Notes under the pieces: generated by a model
What the model was told of the DNA's origin: nothing
Database searches by the model: none
What the model saw: the letters and a program-made list of their open reading frames with translations, nothing else
Assembly (NCBI GenBank): GCA_013214245.1
Contig: JABSQE010000176.1
Span: forward strand, 1 to 17,016
From: Hyphomicrobiaceae bacterium
GTDB lineage: Bacteria; Pseudomonadota; Alphaproteobacteria; Rhizobiales; Hyphomicrobiaceae
Direction of reading: 5' to 3'
Length of the DNA stretch: 17,016 nucleotides
Part shown: positions 1-7,653 of the stretch, one piece after another
How positions within the stretch are numbered: the stretch's first letter is position 1
Layout: each line of letters starts with the position of its first letter
Position numbers and translations under genes: made by a program

Positions 1-1107
1 ACCCTCTCGAGAGCGTACATTGTATGGCTCTATTCGCGTTGTATCCCAAACTATATCCCCTTCTGTATTGACTTGTTTAGCACCAGCAATAGCCATATTC
101 GTGTTGTAATCACTTAATGTTGTATATGAGATTAGCCCACATTCTAAATTTAACTTTCTCATAACATTATCACAGGCATCAATGCATAACGCACAGGTTA
201 TACATTCCAACTGTTGACCTTTACGTATATCAATCCCCATGGGACAAACAGAAGTGCATGCTCCGCAGTCTACACAGTCTCCTGTAAACTTGCCTTCAGC
301 GCGCGCTCGTTTTATGTGCCTTGATCGTGGCTCCCCTCGCCAATCGTTATAAGTGACCGTCAACGAGTGTTCATCTAACATGGCAGCCTGAACGCGCGGC
401 CAGGGACACATGTAAGTACAGACCTGTTCACGCAGCACTCCTCCAAACGTGTATGTCGTTGCTGTTAATACTAAGACAGTGACATAAGCTGTAAATTGTG
501 CTTCACCCGTTATGATCTCAAATAGTAGTGTTGGAGCATCGGCGAAATAAAAAACCCAAGCTCCACCAGTTGCGAGTGCTATAAAAAGCCATGCTATGTG
601 CTTACTAAGGCGTTTTAAAATTTTATCCCAAGACATCGTTGCTGCATCGAGCTTAATACGTGCGCCACGGTCTCCTTCTATAAGGTGTTCGACAAGAAGA
701 TACAAGTCAACCCAGACAGTTTGGGGACAAGCATAGCCACACCAAGCACGGCCTATGGTTGAGGTGAGAAGGAATAGCCCTATCCCTGCCATAATGAGAA
801 GGCCTGCAACAAAGAAAAATTCTTGTGGCCAAATTTCAATAAAAAAGAAATAAAACCGTGCATTTGTAAGATCAATTAAAACAGCCTGATCTGGAGCATA
901 AAGGCCACGATCCCATCGAAGCCAAGGTGTGATGTAATATATCCCTAAGGTAATCACCATTACCGCCCATTTAAGCGAACGGTATGAACCTTTTACACGT
1001 TTAGGGTGAATTTTTTTTCTTGCCGCGTATAGTTCTTGATGGGCCTGAGAACTGCCCGATCCTATAAGAGAATCTTTTACGGCTAGCGTATGATCGTCTG
1101 CCGACAT
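1..1107 (-). CDS. ccoG: Cytochrome c oxidase accessory protein CcoG (FixG/RdxA), 3' end cut by window edge
   Basis: This is a membrane-bound iron-sulfur protein needed for cbb3 oxidase maturation; the family has been linked to copper handling for the oxidase. The reading frame is open from ATG at 1107 to the left edge (369 codons of a family usually near 470-500), so the C-terminal domain is missing from the window. Visible features in order are a polar N-terminus of about 45 residues, membrane segments with the cysteine motifs CGYACP and CTYMCP, and then a ferredoxin-like region with two 4Fe-4S motifs (CVDCGACTSVCP and CITCALCIDACD). A GAGG lies about 11 bases before the ATG. It is the fifth gene of the cco cluster, 166 bases after ccoP, with a strong stem-loop in the gap. 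Identity is firm from the motifs and context. Confidence 0.95.
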   Translation of the reverse strand, partial: MSADDHTLAVKDSLIGSGSSQAHQELYAARKKIHPKRVKGSYRSLKWAVMVITLGIYYITPWLRWDRGLYAPDQAVLIDLTNARFYFFFIEIWPQEFFFVAGLLIMAGIGLFLLTSTIGRAWCGYACPQTVWVDLYLLVEHLIEGDRGARIKLDAATMSWDKILKRLSKHIAWLFIALATGGAWVFYFADAPTLLFEIITGEAQFTAYVTVLVLTATTYTFGGVLREQVCTYMCPWPRVQAAMLDEHSLTVTYNDWRGEPRSRHIKRARAEGKFTGDCVDCGACTSVCPMGIDIRKGQQLECITCALCIDACDNVMRKLNLECGLISYTTLSDYNTNMAIAGAKQVNTEGDIVWDTTRIEPYNVRSREG

Positions 1108-1156
1108 GGCTATAATAACCTCAAAAGCATCACTATGAATGCTAAACTATTCGTGA

Positions 1157-1187
1157 AGACTTAGGGGCGAATTTCGCCCCTAAGTCT
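1157..1187. repeat. Perfect inverted repeat (14-bp stem, 3-base loop) between ccoP and ccoG
   Basis: The left arm AGACTTAGGGGCGA is followed by ATT and its exact reverse complement. The stem is GC-rich in its inner half and would form a very stable RNA hairpin. It sits between the ccoP stop (1274) and the ccoG start (1107). Neither strand has a clear T-run directly after the stem, so it is not a textbook intrinsic terminator. It may partly end ccoNOQP transcription, or protect or process the mRNA so that ccoG is made at a lower level. Confidence 0.6.
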
Positions 1188-1273
1188 ATTCGTTTGAAAG
1201 CTGAAGTAGCGATGAAACTCACAATATGGCTTTTAGTAAGAGACACCAATAGTTCAAAAGCTATAACTTATTA

Positions 1274-2167
1274 CTATTTTGCAGTCTCACCACCGCCTAA
1301 GCTGTGAATGTAGAAAGCTAGCTGACGCACTTTAGGCTCTCCTAAACGCTTTAGCCAAGGGGGCATCACACCATGACGTGGTGCTATAATTTGGCGGGTT
1401 AAAGATTGCCGGTCGTTGCCATATAAAGCTAGCGCATCTGCTAAATTAGGCGCCCCTAGGTCTCTGTTACCTAATCCGTCATCACCATGGCAAGAGGCAC
1501 AATTTTCGGCAAAAATTGCTTTCCCATCAATAGCACGTTTAGGATTATGGTCTTTAGCAGACATTTTAAGCACATACTCCACCACTGATGAAATTTCTGT
1601 ATTACTTAAAATTCCATCCCTACCAAATGATGGCATCATGGATAACCGCGTATCATCATCGGCGTCATTACGAACCCCATGTGCAATAGTTGTTCTTATT
1701 GCGTCAAGATCTCCACCCCACAACCAATCATCATCATTCAGATTAGGATAGCCCACAGCACCTTGAGCGCCGGAGCCATGGCACTGTGTGCAATATACTT
1801 TATAGAGTGACTCACCACCTGCAACTGCATACCGATAAAGCTGGTCGTCATTTCGCACATTCTCGAGTGCAGTGTTGGCGAGCTTGACATCCAGTTTTGA
1901 TTTGTCCCGTTTAACAGCAGCTAATTTCTCTTCAACGGTACCACGAGCTGTTACACCCGAAACACCTACTGTCGAAGTTTCGATTAACGGTATAGCAGGG
2001 TAATAAATCACATAGCAAAACGCTATAACTATAGTAGCATAAAAGGTTCGGACCCACCAGCGTGGCATGGGGGTGTCGAGCTCCTTAATGCCATCCCACT
2101 CATGGCCAGTTGTTTGTGTACCAGAGAGTTCGTCAATCTCATGAGAGTCGTGATCATTAGTTGCCAT
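1274..2167 (-). CDS. ccoP: cbb3-type cytochrome c oxidase subunit III, diheme CcoP
   Basis: CcoP is the membrane-anchored diheme cytochrome c that accepts electrons and passes them to CcoO. The 297-residue protein has the CcoP-typical TPMPRWW motif at about residues 32-38 before one membrane helix (about 40-62). Two cytochrome c domains follow, with heme sites CTQCH (126-130) and CASCH (223-227). Likely axial methionines lie in SMMPSFG (about 177-178) and GVMPPW (268). The start at 2167 was chosen because it begins at MATND, as expected for CcoP; an open frame reaching 32 codons further upstream runs through ccoQ in another frame. The start overlaps the end of ccoQ by 11 bases, which suggests translational coupling. 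Confidence 0.96.
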   Translation of the reverse strand: MATNDHDSHEIDELSGTQTTGHEWDGIKELDTPMPRWWVRTFYATIVIAFCYVIYYPAIPLIETSTVGVSGVTARGTVEEKLAAVKRDKSKLDVKLANTALENVRNDDQLYRYAVAGGESLYKVYCTQCHGSGAQGAVGYPNLNDDDWLWGGDLDAIRTTIAHGVRNDADDDTRLSMMPSFGRDGILSNTEISSVVEYVLKMSAKDHNPKRAIDGKAIFAENCASCHGDDGLGNRDLGAPNLADALALYGNDRQSLTRQIIAPRHGVMPPWLKRLGEPKVRQLAFYIHSLGGGETAK

Positions 2168-2321
2168 GAGGTTCATCCTCTCGAAAAGGTATCTTGGAAA
2201 GTTCATCCGCAGTCTCTTTCGAGCCAGGACGAAAATTAAAAGCGACAACGGTAACAAAAGCAAGAAAGAGGTAAACTAGCCCCCAGCTATCAGCTAGTTG
2301 CCGTAAAGCTTCGTAGTCCAT
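2157..2321 (-). CDS. ccoQ: cbb3-type cytochrome c oxidase small subunit CcoQ
   Basis: This is a 54-residue protein starting MDYEALRQLADSWG, with one hydrophobic segment (about 14-30, GLVYLFLAFVTVVAF) and then FRPGSKE and a polar acidic tail. That is the normal build of CcoQ, a single-helix subunit thought to stabilise the oxidase. Its ribosome site AGGAGG (2335-2330) overlaps the TAG stop of ccoO, and its own last codons overlap the ccoP start. It lies in its usual place between ccoO and ccoP. Assignment rests on size, topology and position because the family is poorly conserved in sequence. Confidence 0.92.
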   Translation of the reverse strand: MDYEALRQLADSWGLVYLFLAFVTVVAFNFRPGSKETADELSKIPFREDEPHGN

Positions 2322-2333
2322 AGATGATACCTC

Positions 2334-3068
2334 CTATCTCAAGTTTTCTCTTGGCTTATAGGCATCGAAATCTACTAACGTACCTAGCATTTGTAAATAT
2401 GCAACGAGCGCATCCATTTCGCTAATCAAATATGGATTACCATCAAAATCGCGCGCGTTAACCTTATCATATCGCTTTCGCAAACCCTGTAGACCACTAG
2501 AGTCAGGAGTAGCTTGAGCCTTAAGATCAGCTAACGCATAATTTATCATCTCATCGGTATACGGAACTCCTACTGTGCGATTAGCTGAAAGATGTCTGTC
2601 TATAGCGTTAATATTCAACTTATTTTTTAGAAGGAAGCTATAATTAGGCATTATTGACTCTGGCACCAAGCTGCGAGGGCTTTTTAAATGCTCCACATGC
2701 CATTCGTCAGAGTAACGCCCTCCAACTCTAGCCAAGTCAGGCCCTGTTCGCTTAGAACCCCATTGAAAGGGATGATCGTACATACTTTCAGCTGCTAATG
2801 AGTAGTGTCCGTAACGCTCAACCTCATCACGAAATGGACGTATCATTTGGCTATGACAAACATAACATCCCTCTCTTATGTAAATATTGCGACCGGCTAG
2901 TTCCAGTGGAGTATATGGACGCACACCCTCCACTTTCTCAATAGTATTCTTAAGATAGAACAACGGAACAATTTCAACGATACCGCCTATCATAACTACG
3001 ACAAGAGAAACGGCCATCAAGAGGGATGCATTCCGCTCAAAAGCCTTGTGATGGTTAAAAATTGACAT
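2334..3068 (-). CDS. ccoO: cbb3-type cytochrome c oxidase subunit II, monoheme CcoO
   Basis: CcoO is the membrane-anchored monoheme cytochrome c that relays electrons from CcoP to the CcoN catalytic subunit. The protein has 244 residues, close to the family's usual length. An N-terminal membrane anchor lies at about residues 15-38, followed by the CcoO-typical stretch REGCYVCHSQMIRPFRDE with the heme site CYVCH (68-72). A likely axial methionine is M140 in the SIMPNY motif. The C-terminus carries the usual ALVAYLQMLGT helix. ATG at 3068 is preceded by GGGAAGATGGA and lies 15 bases after the ccoN stop, so it is co-transcribed with ccoN. Confidence 0.97.
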   Translation of the reverse strand: MSIFNHHKAFERNASLLMAVSLVVVMIGGIVEIVPLFYLKNTIEKVEGVRPYTPLELAGRNIYIREGCYVCHSQMIRPFRDEVERYGHYSLAAESMYDHPFQWGSKRTGPDLARVGGRYSDEWHVEHLKSPRSLVPESIMPNYSFLLKNKLNINAIDRHLSANRTVGVPYTDEMINYALADLKAQATPDSSGLQGLRKRYDKVNARDFDGNPYLISEMDALVAYLQMLGTLVDFDAYKPRENLR

Positions 3069-3083
3069 TGATCCATCTTCCCT

Positions 3084-4706
3084 TTATTCAGCAGGCTCGA
3101 GCTGTTTGCCGGCAGCACCTACCGGTTCAGTTCTTCTAGCACCGACTGTAACTGTTTTGTAGACATTATAAGCCATGAGTAACGCTCCAGAAAGATATAG
3201 AAGGCCGCCAAAAGCACGCAAGACGTACTCAGGATGAACTGCAGAAACGGTATCGATGAACGAATTCACCAAGAAACCCTGATCATCGTATTCACGCCAC
3301 ATAAGCCCCTGAGTAATTCCAGCAACCCACATTACAGATGCGTAAATTACTATACCGATAGTCGCAAGCCAAAGATGCCAGTCAACTAAACGTAGGGAGT
3401 AAAGCTGCTCTCGACCCCAAAGTTTTGGAACCATATAATAAATTGCTCCAAACGTAATCATGCCGTTCCAGCCTAGCGCACCTGAGTGCACGTGCCCGAT
3501 TGTCCAATCTGTATAATGTGATAGCGAGTTAACAGATTTAATCGACATCATTGGCCCTTCAAAAGTCGACATGCCATAAAAGGCCACTGCAATCACCATC
3601 ATACGTAAAACTGGATCCGTACGCAGCTTGTCCCAGGCTCCTGATAGGGTCATTAATCCGTTTATCATGCCTCCCCACGAGGGCATCCAAAGCATAATTG
3701 AAAAAACCATTCCTAAAGAAGAAGCCCAATCAGGAAGTGCAGTGTAATGCAGGTGATGAGGACCCGCCCAAATGTAAAGGAAAATCAGCGACCAAAAGTG
3801 AACTATTGACAAACGATAGGAGTAGACAGGTCTATTAGCTTGTTTCGGTATGAAATAATACATTATACCTAGGAAACCAGCAGTAAGGAAAAATCCGACA
3901 GCATTATGCCCATACCACCACTGGGTCAATGCGTCCTGGACACCCGAGAAAGCTGAATAACTTTTGCCACCTAAAAAACTCACAGGAACGCTGAGATTGT
4001 TAACTATGTGCAACATTGCTACAGTGATGATAAATGCCATGTAAAACCAGTTAGCAACATAAATATGTGGCTCCTTTCGATTTATCACTGTACCCATAAA
4101 AACTATTAAGTAGGCTACCCATACAATCGTCAGCCAAATATCAGTATACCACTCCGGCTCGGCATATTCTTTAGACTGTGTTGCACCAACCAGGTAGCCA
4201 GTGGCTGCTAGAAGAATAAAGAACTGATACCCCCAAAAGACGAACCATGCCAAGTCACCTCCGAACAAGCGAGCACGACAAGTACGTTGAACTACATAGA
4301 AACTTGTCGCAATCAACGCATTACCACCGAAAGCGAAAATCACTGCCGAAGTATGAAGCGGTCGAAGTCGATTAAAGTTAAAATAAGGCTCGATATTTAA
4401 TTGAGGCCATGCCAACTGCGCTGCAATAGCCACCCCGGCAAGAAAACCAACCACCCCCCAGAACACGGTCGCAATCACACCAAAACGCACAACATCATCC
4501 ATGTAGGGCGAATCGTCTTTGCGCGAAGGGCGCGAATGGGCTGGGCGATAGTCTGACAAGACAATGACTACTAACATGCCAATAAACATGATAACTGTCA
4601 TTAAAAGACCATGCGCACGGAGAATGTCATCCTGCGCAAAAATCGATGCGGCAGCACTTAATATTACACCGATTGCAATAAAAACGGTTAGGGTACCGTT
4701 TGACAT
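3084..4706 (-). CDS. ccoN: cbb3-type cytochrome c oxidase catalytic subunit I, CcoN
   Basis: CcoN is the heme-copper subunit that reduces oxygen to water and pumps protons across the inner membrane. The 540-residue protein is rich in membrane helices. Known ligand positions are all present: H118 (low-spin heme b), H267 and H317-H318 (CuB), H405 (heme b3) and H407 (heme b) in GHVHSG. Y311 lies six residues before the HH pair, matching the cross-linked tyrosine of cbb3 enzymes. The start at 4706 (MSNGTLTVF) is preceded by AGGGGGG at 4720-4714 with 7-base spacing. The frame is open for 39 more codons upstream, but those residues do not look like family sequence and would run into the promoter region. 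It is the first gene of ccoNOQP. Confidence 0.97.
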   Translation of the reverse strand: MSNGTLTVFIAIGVILSAAASIFAQDDILRAHGLLMTVIMFIGMLVVIVLSDYRPAHSRPSRKDDSPYMDDVVRFGVIATVFWGVVGFLAGVAIAAQLAWPQLNIEPYFNFNRLRPLHTSAVIFAFGGNALIATSFYVVQRTCRARLFGGDLAWFVFWGYQFFILLAATGYLVGATQSKEYAEPEWYTDIWLTIVWVAYLIVFMGTVINRKEPHIYVANWFYMAFIITVAMLHIVNNLSVPVSFLGGKSYSAFSGVQDALTQWWYGHNAVGFFLTAGFLGIMYYFIPKQANRPVYSYRLSIVHFWSLIFLYIWAGPHHLHYTALPDWASSLGMVFSIMLWMPSWGGMINGLMTLSGAWDKLRTDPVLRMMVIAVAFYGMSTFEGPMMSIKSVNSLSHYTDWTIGHVHSGALGWNGMITFGAIYYMVPKLWGREQLYSLRLVDWHLWLATIGIVIYASVMWVAGITQGLMWREYDDQGFLVNSFIDTVSAVHPEYVLRAFGGLLYLSGALLMAYNVYKTVTVGARRTEPVGAAGKQLEPAE

Positions 4707-4793
4707 TGGAAGTCCCCCCTTTTCCAGTCTGCTGAATAGAGACAGGCAGTATATTTTAAGTATATATTTTTGCAGGTGGTAATAAGTGCTGCT

Positions 4794-4807
4794 TTGATAT
4801 AGATCAA
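4794..4807 (-). promoter_or_regulatory. FNR/FixK-type (Anr) binding site upstream of ccoN
   Basis: The site reads TTGATATAGATCAA on the plus strand, a perfect match to the TTGAT-N4-ATCAA consensus of FNR, FixK and Anr regulators. It lies 87 bases upstream of the ccoN ATG. Downstream in the direction of ccoN are two possible -10 elements: TATATA at 4766-4761 and TATACT at 4753-4748. The second would place the box centre near -60, the first nearer -45, both workable for FNR-type activation. cbb3 operons are classically induced by FNR/FixK at low oxygen, so this is the probable switch for the operon. Confidence 0.8.
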
Positions 4808-5049
4808 AGATGGGGAGTGGCACAGTTGTATCTATGCAGAGCTAGTGTCGCGCGGACCTTATTTAGTTAGATCAATCATAGGTCTAAGTTTTAGCAATCT
4901 ATATTAGCTTTCGATTTTGCAAAATCTGACTTTCTTATTTGACTACAGCCAAAATCACCCAATATACCTAATGGCATCTGAAGTCAGGAAACGTATGTTG
5001 CAGATTAGAGTCTAATTTCTATTGATTTTGCATATAATAACAAATCTAT

Positions 5050-5064
5050 ATGCTGAAAAAGCAT
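5050..5064 (-). terminator. Weak hairpin downstream of ansA, possible terminator
   Basis: The sequence ATGCTGAAAAAGCAT can form a 5-bp stem with a 5-base loop, 56 bases after the ansA stop codon. In the ansA direction it is followed by mixed AT-rich sequence rather than a clean T-run. The stem is short, so this is a tentative call. Confidence 0.22.
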
Positions 5065-5120
5065 CCTATTAATACTTTAAATTGTCCAGGCCAGGCTGTA
5101 AATACCACGATCAGAAATGG

Positions 5121-6182
5121 CTAGATTGTTATTTCGCCACGCAAATCTGCAGAGATCTTCTTTTTATTATCATAATTGTTAATTGTTGGTAGAAGCACCA
5201 TAAGTTTCGTAAAAGCTGCTTCAGGGGTCATGTCACCACCAGAGAAAACTCCACAATCTATGAGGCCTACCCCAGAAGCATAATATCCGGGACGCACACT
5301 TCCGTGCATACATTGCGTAACTGCGACTACAATAAGGTCTCTCTCTAAAATTTTTTGTTTAAGCATGTAAAGAAAATCTGGTGCCTCAGGTGCATTACCT
5401 GCACCGAAGCTTCTCAGAACAACACCACGCACCCCCTCCTGATTTAATACTCGCTCAAGAAACTGCGATGAAATTCCTGGAAATAATGCAATGTCTATAA
5501 CACCCGTCTCCAATTGCTGATTAAGAACTAATGGTTTTCCTAGCCGCATCGAATTCCGTACTGCATGCCTACAGATTTGCAGACCGTCCTGTAAAACACT
5601 TGCAAGCGGCTTACAATTTGGAGACGCAAAAGCTGCTCGCTTAGAAGTGCTTATTTTTTGACACCGGTTACCTCGTAGTACCTTATTAGCAAATACCACA
5701 GCAACTTCTGCCAGAGGCTTCCCACTCAAGCCGACATGAGCTGCGATCTTTAAGGCTAATATGAAATTATTAGCTGCATCTGTTCGTGCTGACAATAAAG
5801 GCAGTTGCGAACCTGTTACCACAACGGGCTTGGCAAGATTTTCAAAAATAAAACTGAGTGCTGATGCCGTGTATGCTAGCGTATCGCTTCCATGAATAAT
5901 TATAAAACCATCATAGTATTCATAATTGCATGCTATTCGCCTAGCGATCGTTAACCAATCTACTGGTTTCATAGATGAGGAATCTACAGGCTGGTCAAGG
6001 CTATCAAACTTAATCTTCAGCCCGAATTGGGCCTCGGCAATAACTTGTAAATGAGGTTCAATCTCCCAAAGCGCTTGAGGCTTTAGCATAAGAGCACTGG
6101 ATTGATTGCTAGCCGCCATTCCGAACGTGCCTCCTGTGTACAACACATAGATTGTGGGCACTTTACTGCTATAATTCGCCAC
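5121..6182 (-). CDS. ansA: Type I L-asparaginase (AnsA-like), GTG start
   Basis: The enzyme family hydrolyses L-asparagine to aspartate and ammonia; no signal peptide is visible, so it should be cytoplasmic. The 353-residue protein matches E. coli AnsA-type enzymes along its length: TGGT at 16-19 with nucleophile T19, DSSSM at 67-71 (substrate-binding serine), HGSDT at 97-101, TGSQLP at 123-128, RGNRCQK with the expected lysine K176, FASPN at 185-189 and LRSFGAGNAP. Two sites differ from the usual form: the HGTDT threonine is serine (S99), and the flexible-loop tyrosine after TGGT appears absent. The GTG at 6182 follows GGGGGGAGG at 6193-6185 and gives an N-terminus of family length. It is a single gene without operon partners. 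General family is firm; retained activity and substrate are not certain. Confidence 0.9.
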   Translation of the reverse strand: MANYSSKVPTIYVLYTGGTFGMAASNQSSALMLKPQALWEIEPHLQVIAEAQFGLKIKFDSLDQPVDSSSMKPVDWLTIARRIACNYEYYDGFIIIHGSDTLAYTASALSFIFENLAKPVVVTGSQLPLLSARTDAANNFILALKIAAHVGLSGKPLAEVAVVFANKVLRGNRCQKISTSKRAAFASPNCKPLASVLQDGLQICRHAVRNSMRLGKPLVLNQQLETGVIDIALFPGISSQFLERVLNQEGVRGVVLRSFGAGNAPEAPDFLYMLKQKILERDLIVVAVTQCMHGSVRPGYYASGVGLIDCGVFSGGDMTPEAAFTKLMVLLPTINNYDNKKKISADLRGEITI

Positions 6183-6423
6183 ATCCTCCCCCCAAATTCA
6201 CAACTAGCTAATCCGATTTAACTTATTTAATTTGACGATGGAAATTATGGAATTAGAAAACGGCTAGTAACTTGATTTAAAAAATTTAATTTTAGCTACA
6301 GTTTGCTCTATCATTCTAGCTCACAAAGTGCTTTGATATTATTTTATATCTAGATATTTTTGATCGATCCATATGCACCATCCCCACCAATAATTTTAAT
6401 GGGCATTGCACAATTTTGTATTG

Positions 6424-7082
6424 TCAATGAAAACTTATTCCAAGTTTACGCACAACATACCTGCTCTACTTCATAAAGTGGTAAAATTTAAACTCTTCAA
6501 GTGATTCAACAAAAAGTAACGACACCTCCCCAATATGTTCCATAACCGCATTATGCGCGTATCCAAGTCGTCTTCGTAATAAAAGATTATATTTATCAAA
6601 ACCGTTAATAGTCTCAAAGTCAATTTTTCTACAAAAAAGTGCTGAACCAGGAAGCATTTCAATTTCCTGGTCTGCCTTTAATAGCTCATTAAGCTTTGTA
6701 TTGAGTTCAGGAGGCAACAAGCGTGATACTTTTCGTTGTTTTTGACGTCCGGAAGGTGATATTACTCTTCGATAAAACGCTGAATATTCAGGTAAATTTA
6801 AAGCTACACCTGCTAATGTTTCTATAGCACTAGATAATAATTTAGTATATAGATTAAGAAATAAAACGAACTCTTTTCGGCTAGCAGAGGCGCCGACATT
6901 GCAAGCGTCCAAATCCAGAATTATGATCGTTAACAATAAGTCGCGCGAGTCTCTCGTAACTTTTTAAGAGTACCATCAAAACTAACATTGTCCACAACTA
7001 CAACCTCTGCCCCTTCATCAACAGAAGCAATAGAGTCTAGGACTAATGACGGGCTATTGTGAGCAACTCTTACGACACTCAC
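6424..7082 (-). pseudogene. Decayed family 2 glycosyltransferase
   Basis: No single frame spans this region, but reading across frames on the minus strand gives a recognisable glycosyltransferase family 2 protein in the right order. From 7082 one frame reads AHNSPSLVLDSI then GAEVVVVDNVSFDGTL (the nucleotide-sugar-binding VVVDN motif). Near 6943 the frame slips and gives RLIVNDHNSGFGR. Near 6906 it slips again and gives ACNVGASASRKEFVLFLN. The same frame continues to LPGSALFCRKIDFETINGFDK, then a slipped stretch FYYEDD (6584-6567), then LGYAHNAVMEHIG and EEFKFYHFMK. A TAG at 6466-6468 interrupts, yet SRYVVRKLG, a usual continuation, follows it. Usual members have about 300 residues, so the C-terminus is also lost. 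In life such enzymes add sugars to envelope polysaccharide or lipid. Multiple lesions argue against sequencing error alone. Confidence 0.78.
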
Positions 7083-7653
7083 TAGATTACAATTATTTTT
7101 ATTTCAGTCTTTGGTGTATGATTCCAAGTATAAAATTTGTATCACTTTAAACACCTAATAATAGCAATACAAATTACTACCACTAGTTGATTGCTAGATG
7201 TGTATAAGTTAATTTGCATCTAATTTGATTAGATCAAACCTTAGGATTAAAATTCAGCCCGCACATTCTCAGATTATCATGTTTTTACTATTGATACTCA
7301 CCTTTAAGCAGCCTTTAAAAACGACAATTTTTTGCCAGTGAAAACTGTTATAAACATAATTTTCTAAACGTCGTTACGATTGTAGTATACGGATATTTTA
7401 ATTATGTTGTTATTATTATAAACTAACGGCTTTTGCCCAGCAAATAATATTTATCGTTGCTTCATTTCAAGCGATCTCATTATTTAACAACGTTCGTTTA
7501 CATTGCTAATTCGGCAGAAAAACAACAGATAATTAAATGGGCACGCTACAATCACAAACTTGAAAAGTAAGCGCGATATCTCTGATGGGTAAGCTAGTCT
7601 ATATTTGCCAACTCCGGCACGACTTATTGAAAGCGAGTGTGAGAGTATCATCT
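7083..7653. other. Long AT-rich non-coding spacer upstream of the ABC cluster
   Basis: These 571 bases separate the minus-strand pseudogene from the plus-strand ABC cluster. I see no gene, RNA or recognisable protein remnant on either strand. The promoter for the ABC cluster should be here, but no -35/-10 pair with good spacing stands out. A near-FNR sequence TTGATTAGATCAA at 7225-7237 has a 3-base instead of 4-base spacer and is not called as a site. The region may include further eroded coding DNA beyond recognition. Confidence 0.5.

Larger units (their letters stand above)
4707..5120. other. Non-coding spacer between ansA and ccoN carrying the ccoN control region
   Basis: These 414 AT-rich bases hold no gene I can support on either strand. 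They contain the ccoN ribosome site, the FNR/FixK-type box at 4794-4807 and AT-rich promoter-like DNA at about 4748-4771. Further upstream are a 14-base palindrome GATTTTGCAAAATC at 4913-4926 with no assigned role and a short hairpin at 5050-5064 after ansA. No tRNA or other RNA gene was recognised. Confidence 0.6.

Noticed and set aside
1416..1751. Plus-strand open frame of 111 codons inside ccoP
   Set aside because: It lies antisense to a clear diheme cytochrome gene and shows no family resemblance.
2168..2263. 32-codon N-terminal extension of ccoP
   Set aside because: This stretch is ccoQ read in another frame; ccoQ is in its expected place with its own ribosome site.
4707..4823. 39-codon N-terminal extension of ccoN
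   Set aside because: It would overlap the FNR box and promoter-like region, its residues are unlike CcoN, and a strong ribosome site precedes the ATG at 4706.
6346..6357. 12-base palindrome ATATCTAGATAT upstream of ansA
   Set aside because: Short AT-rich palindromes are expected by chance here and none of the known operator types fits.
7225..7237. FNR-like sequence TTGATTAGATCAA upstream of the ABC cluster
   Set aside because: The half-sites are separated by 3 bases rather than 4, and it lies over 400 bases from either neighbouring start; spacing is strict for this regulator family.
7585..7653. Upstream ATG extending the ABC ATPase by 23 residues
   Set aside because: No ribosome site precedes the ATG at 7585 and the added residues do not resemble the start of the family; 7654 gives the standard N-terminus.
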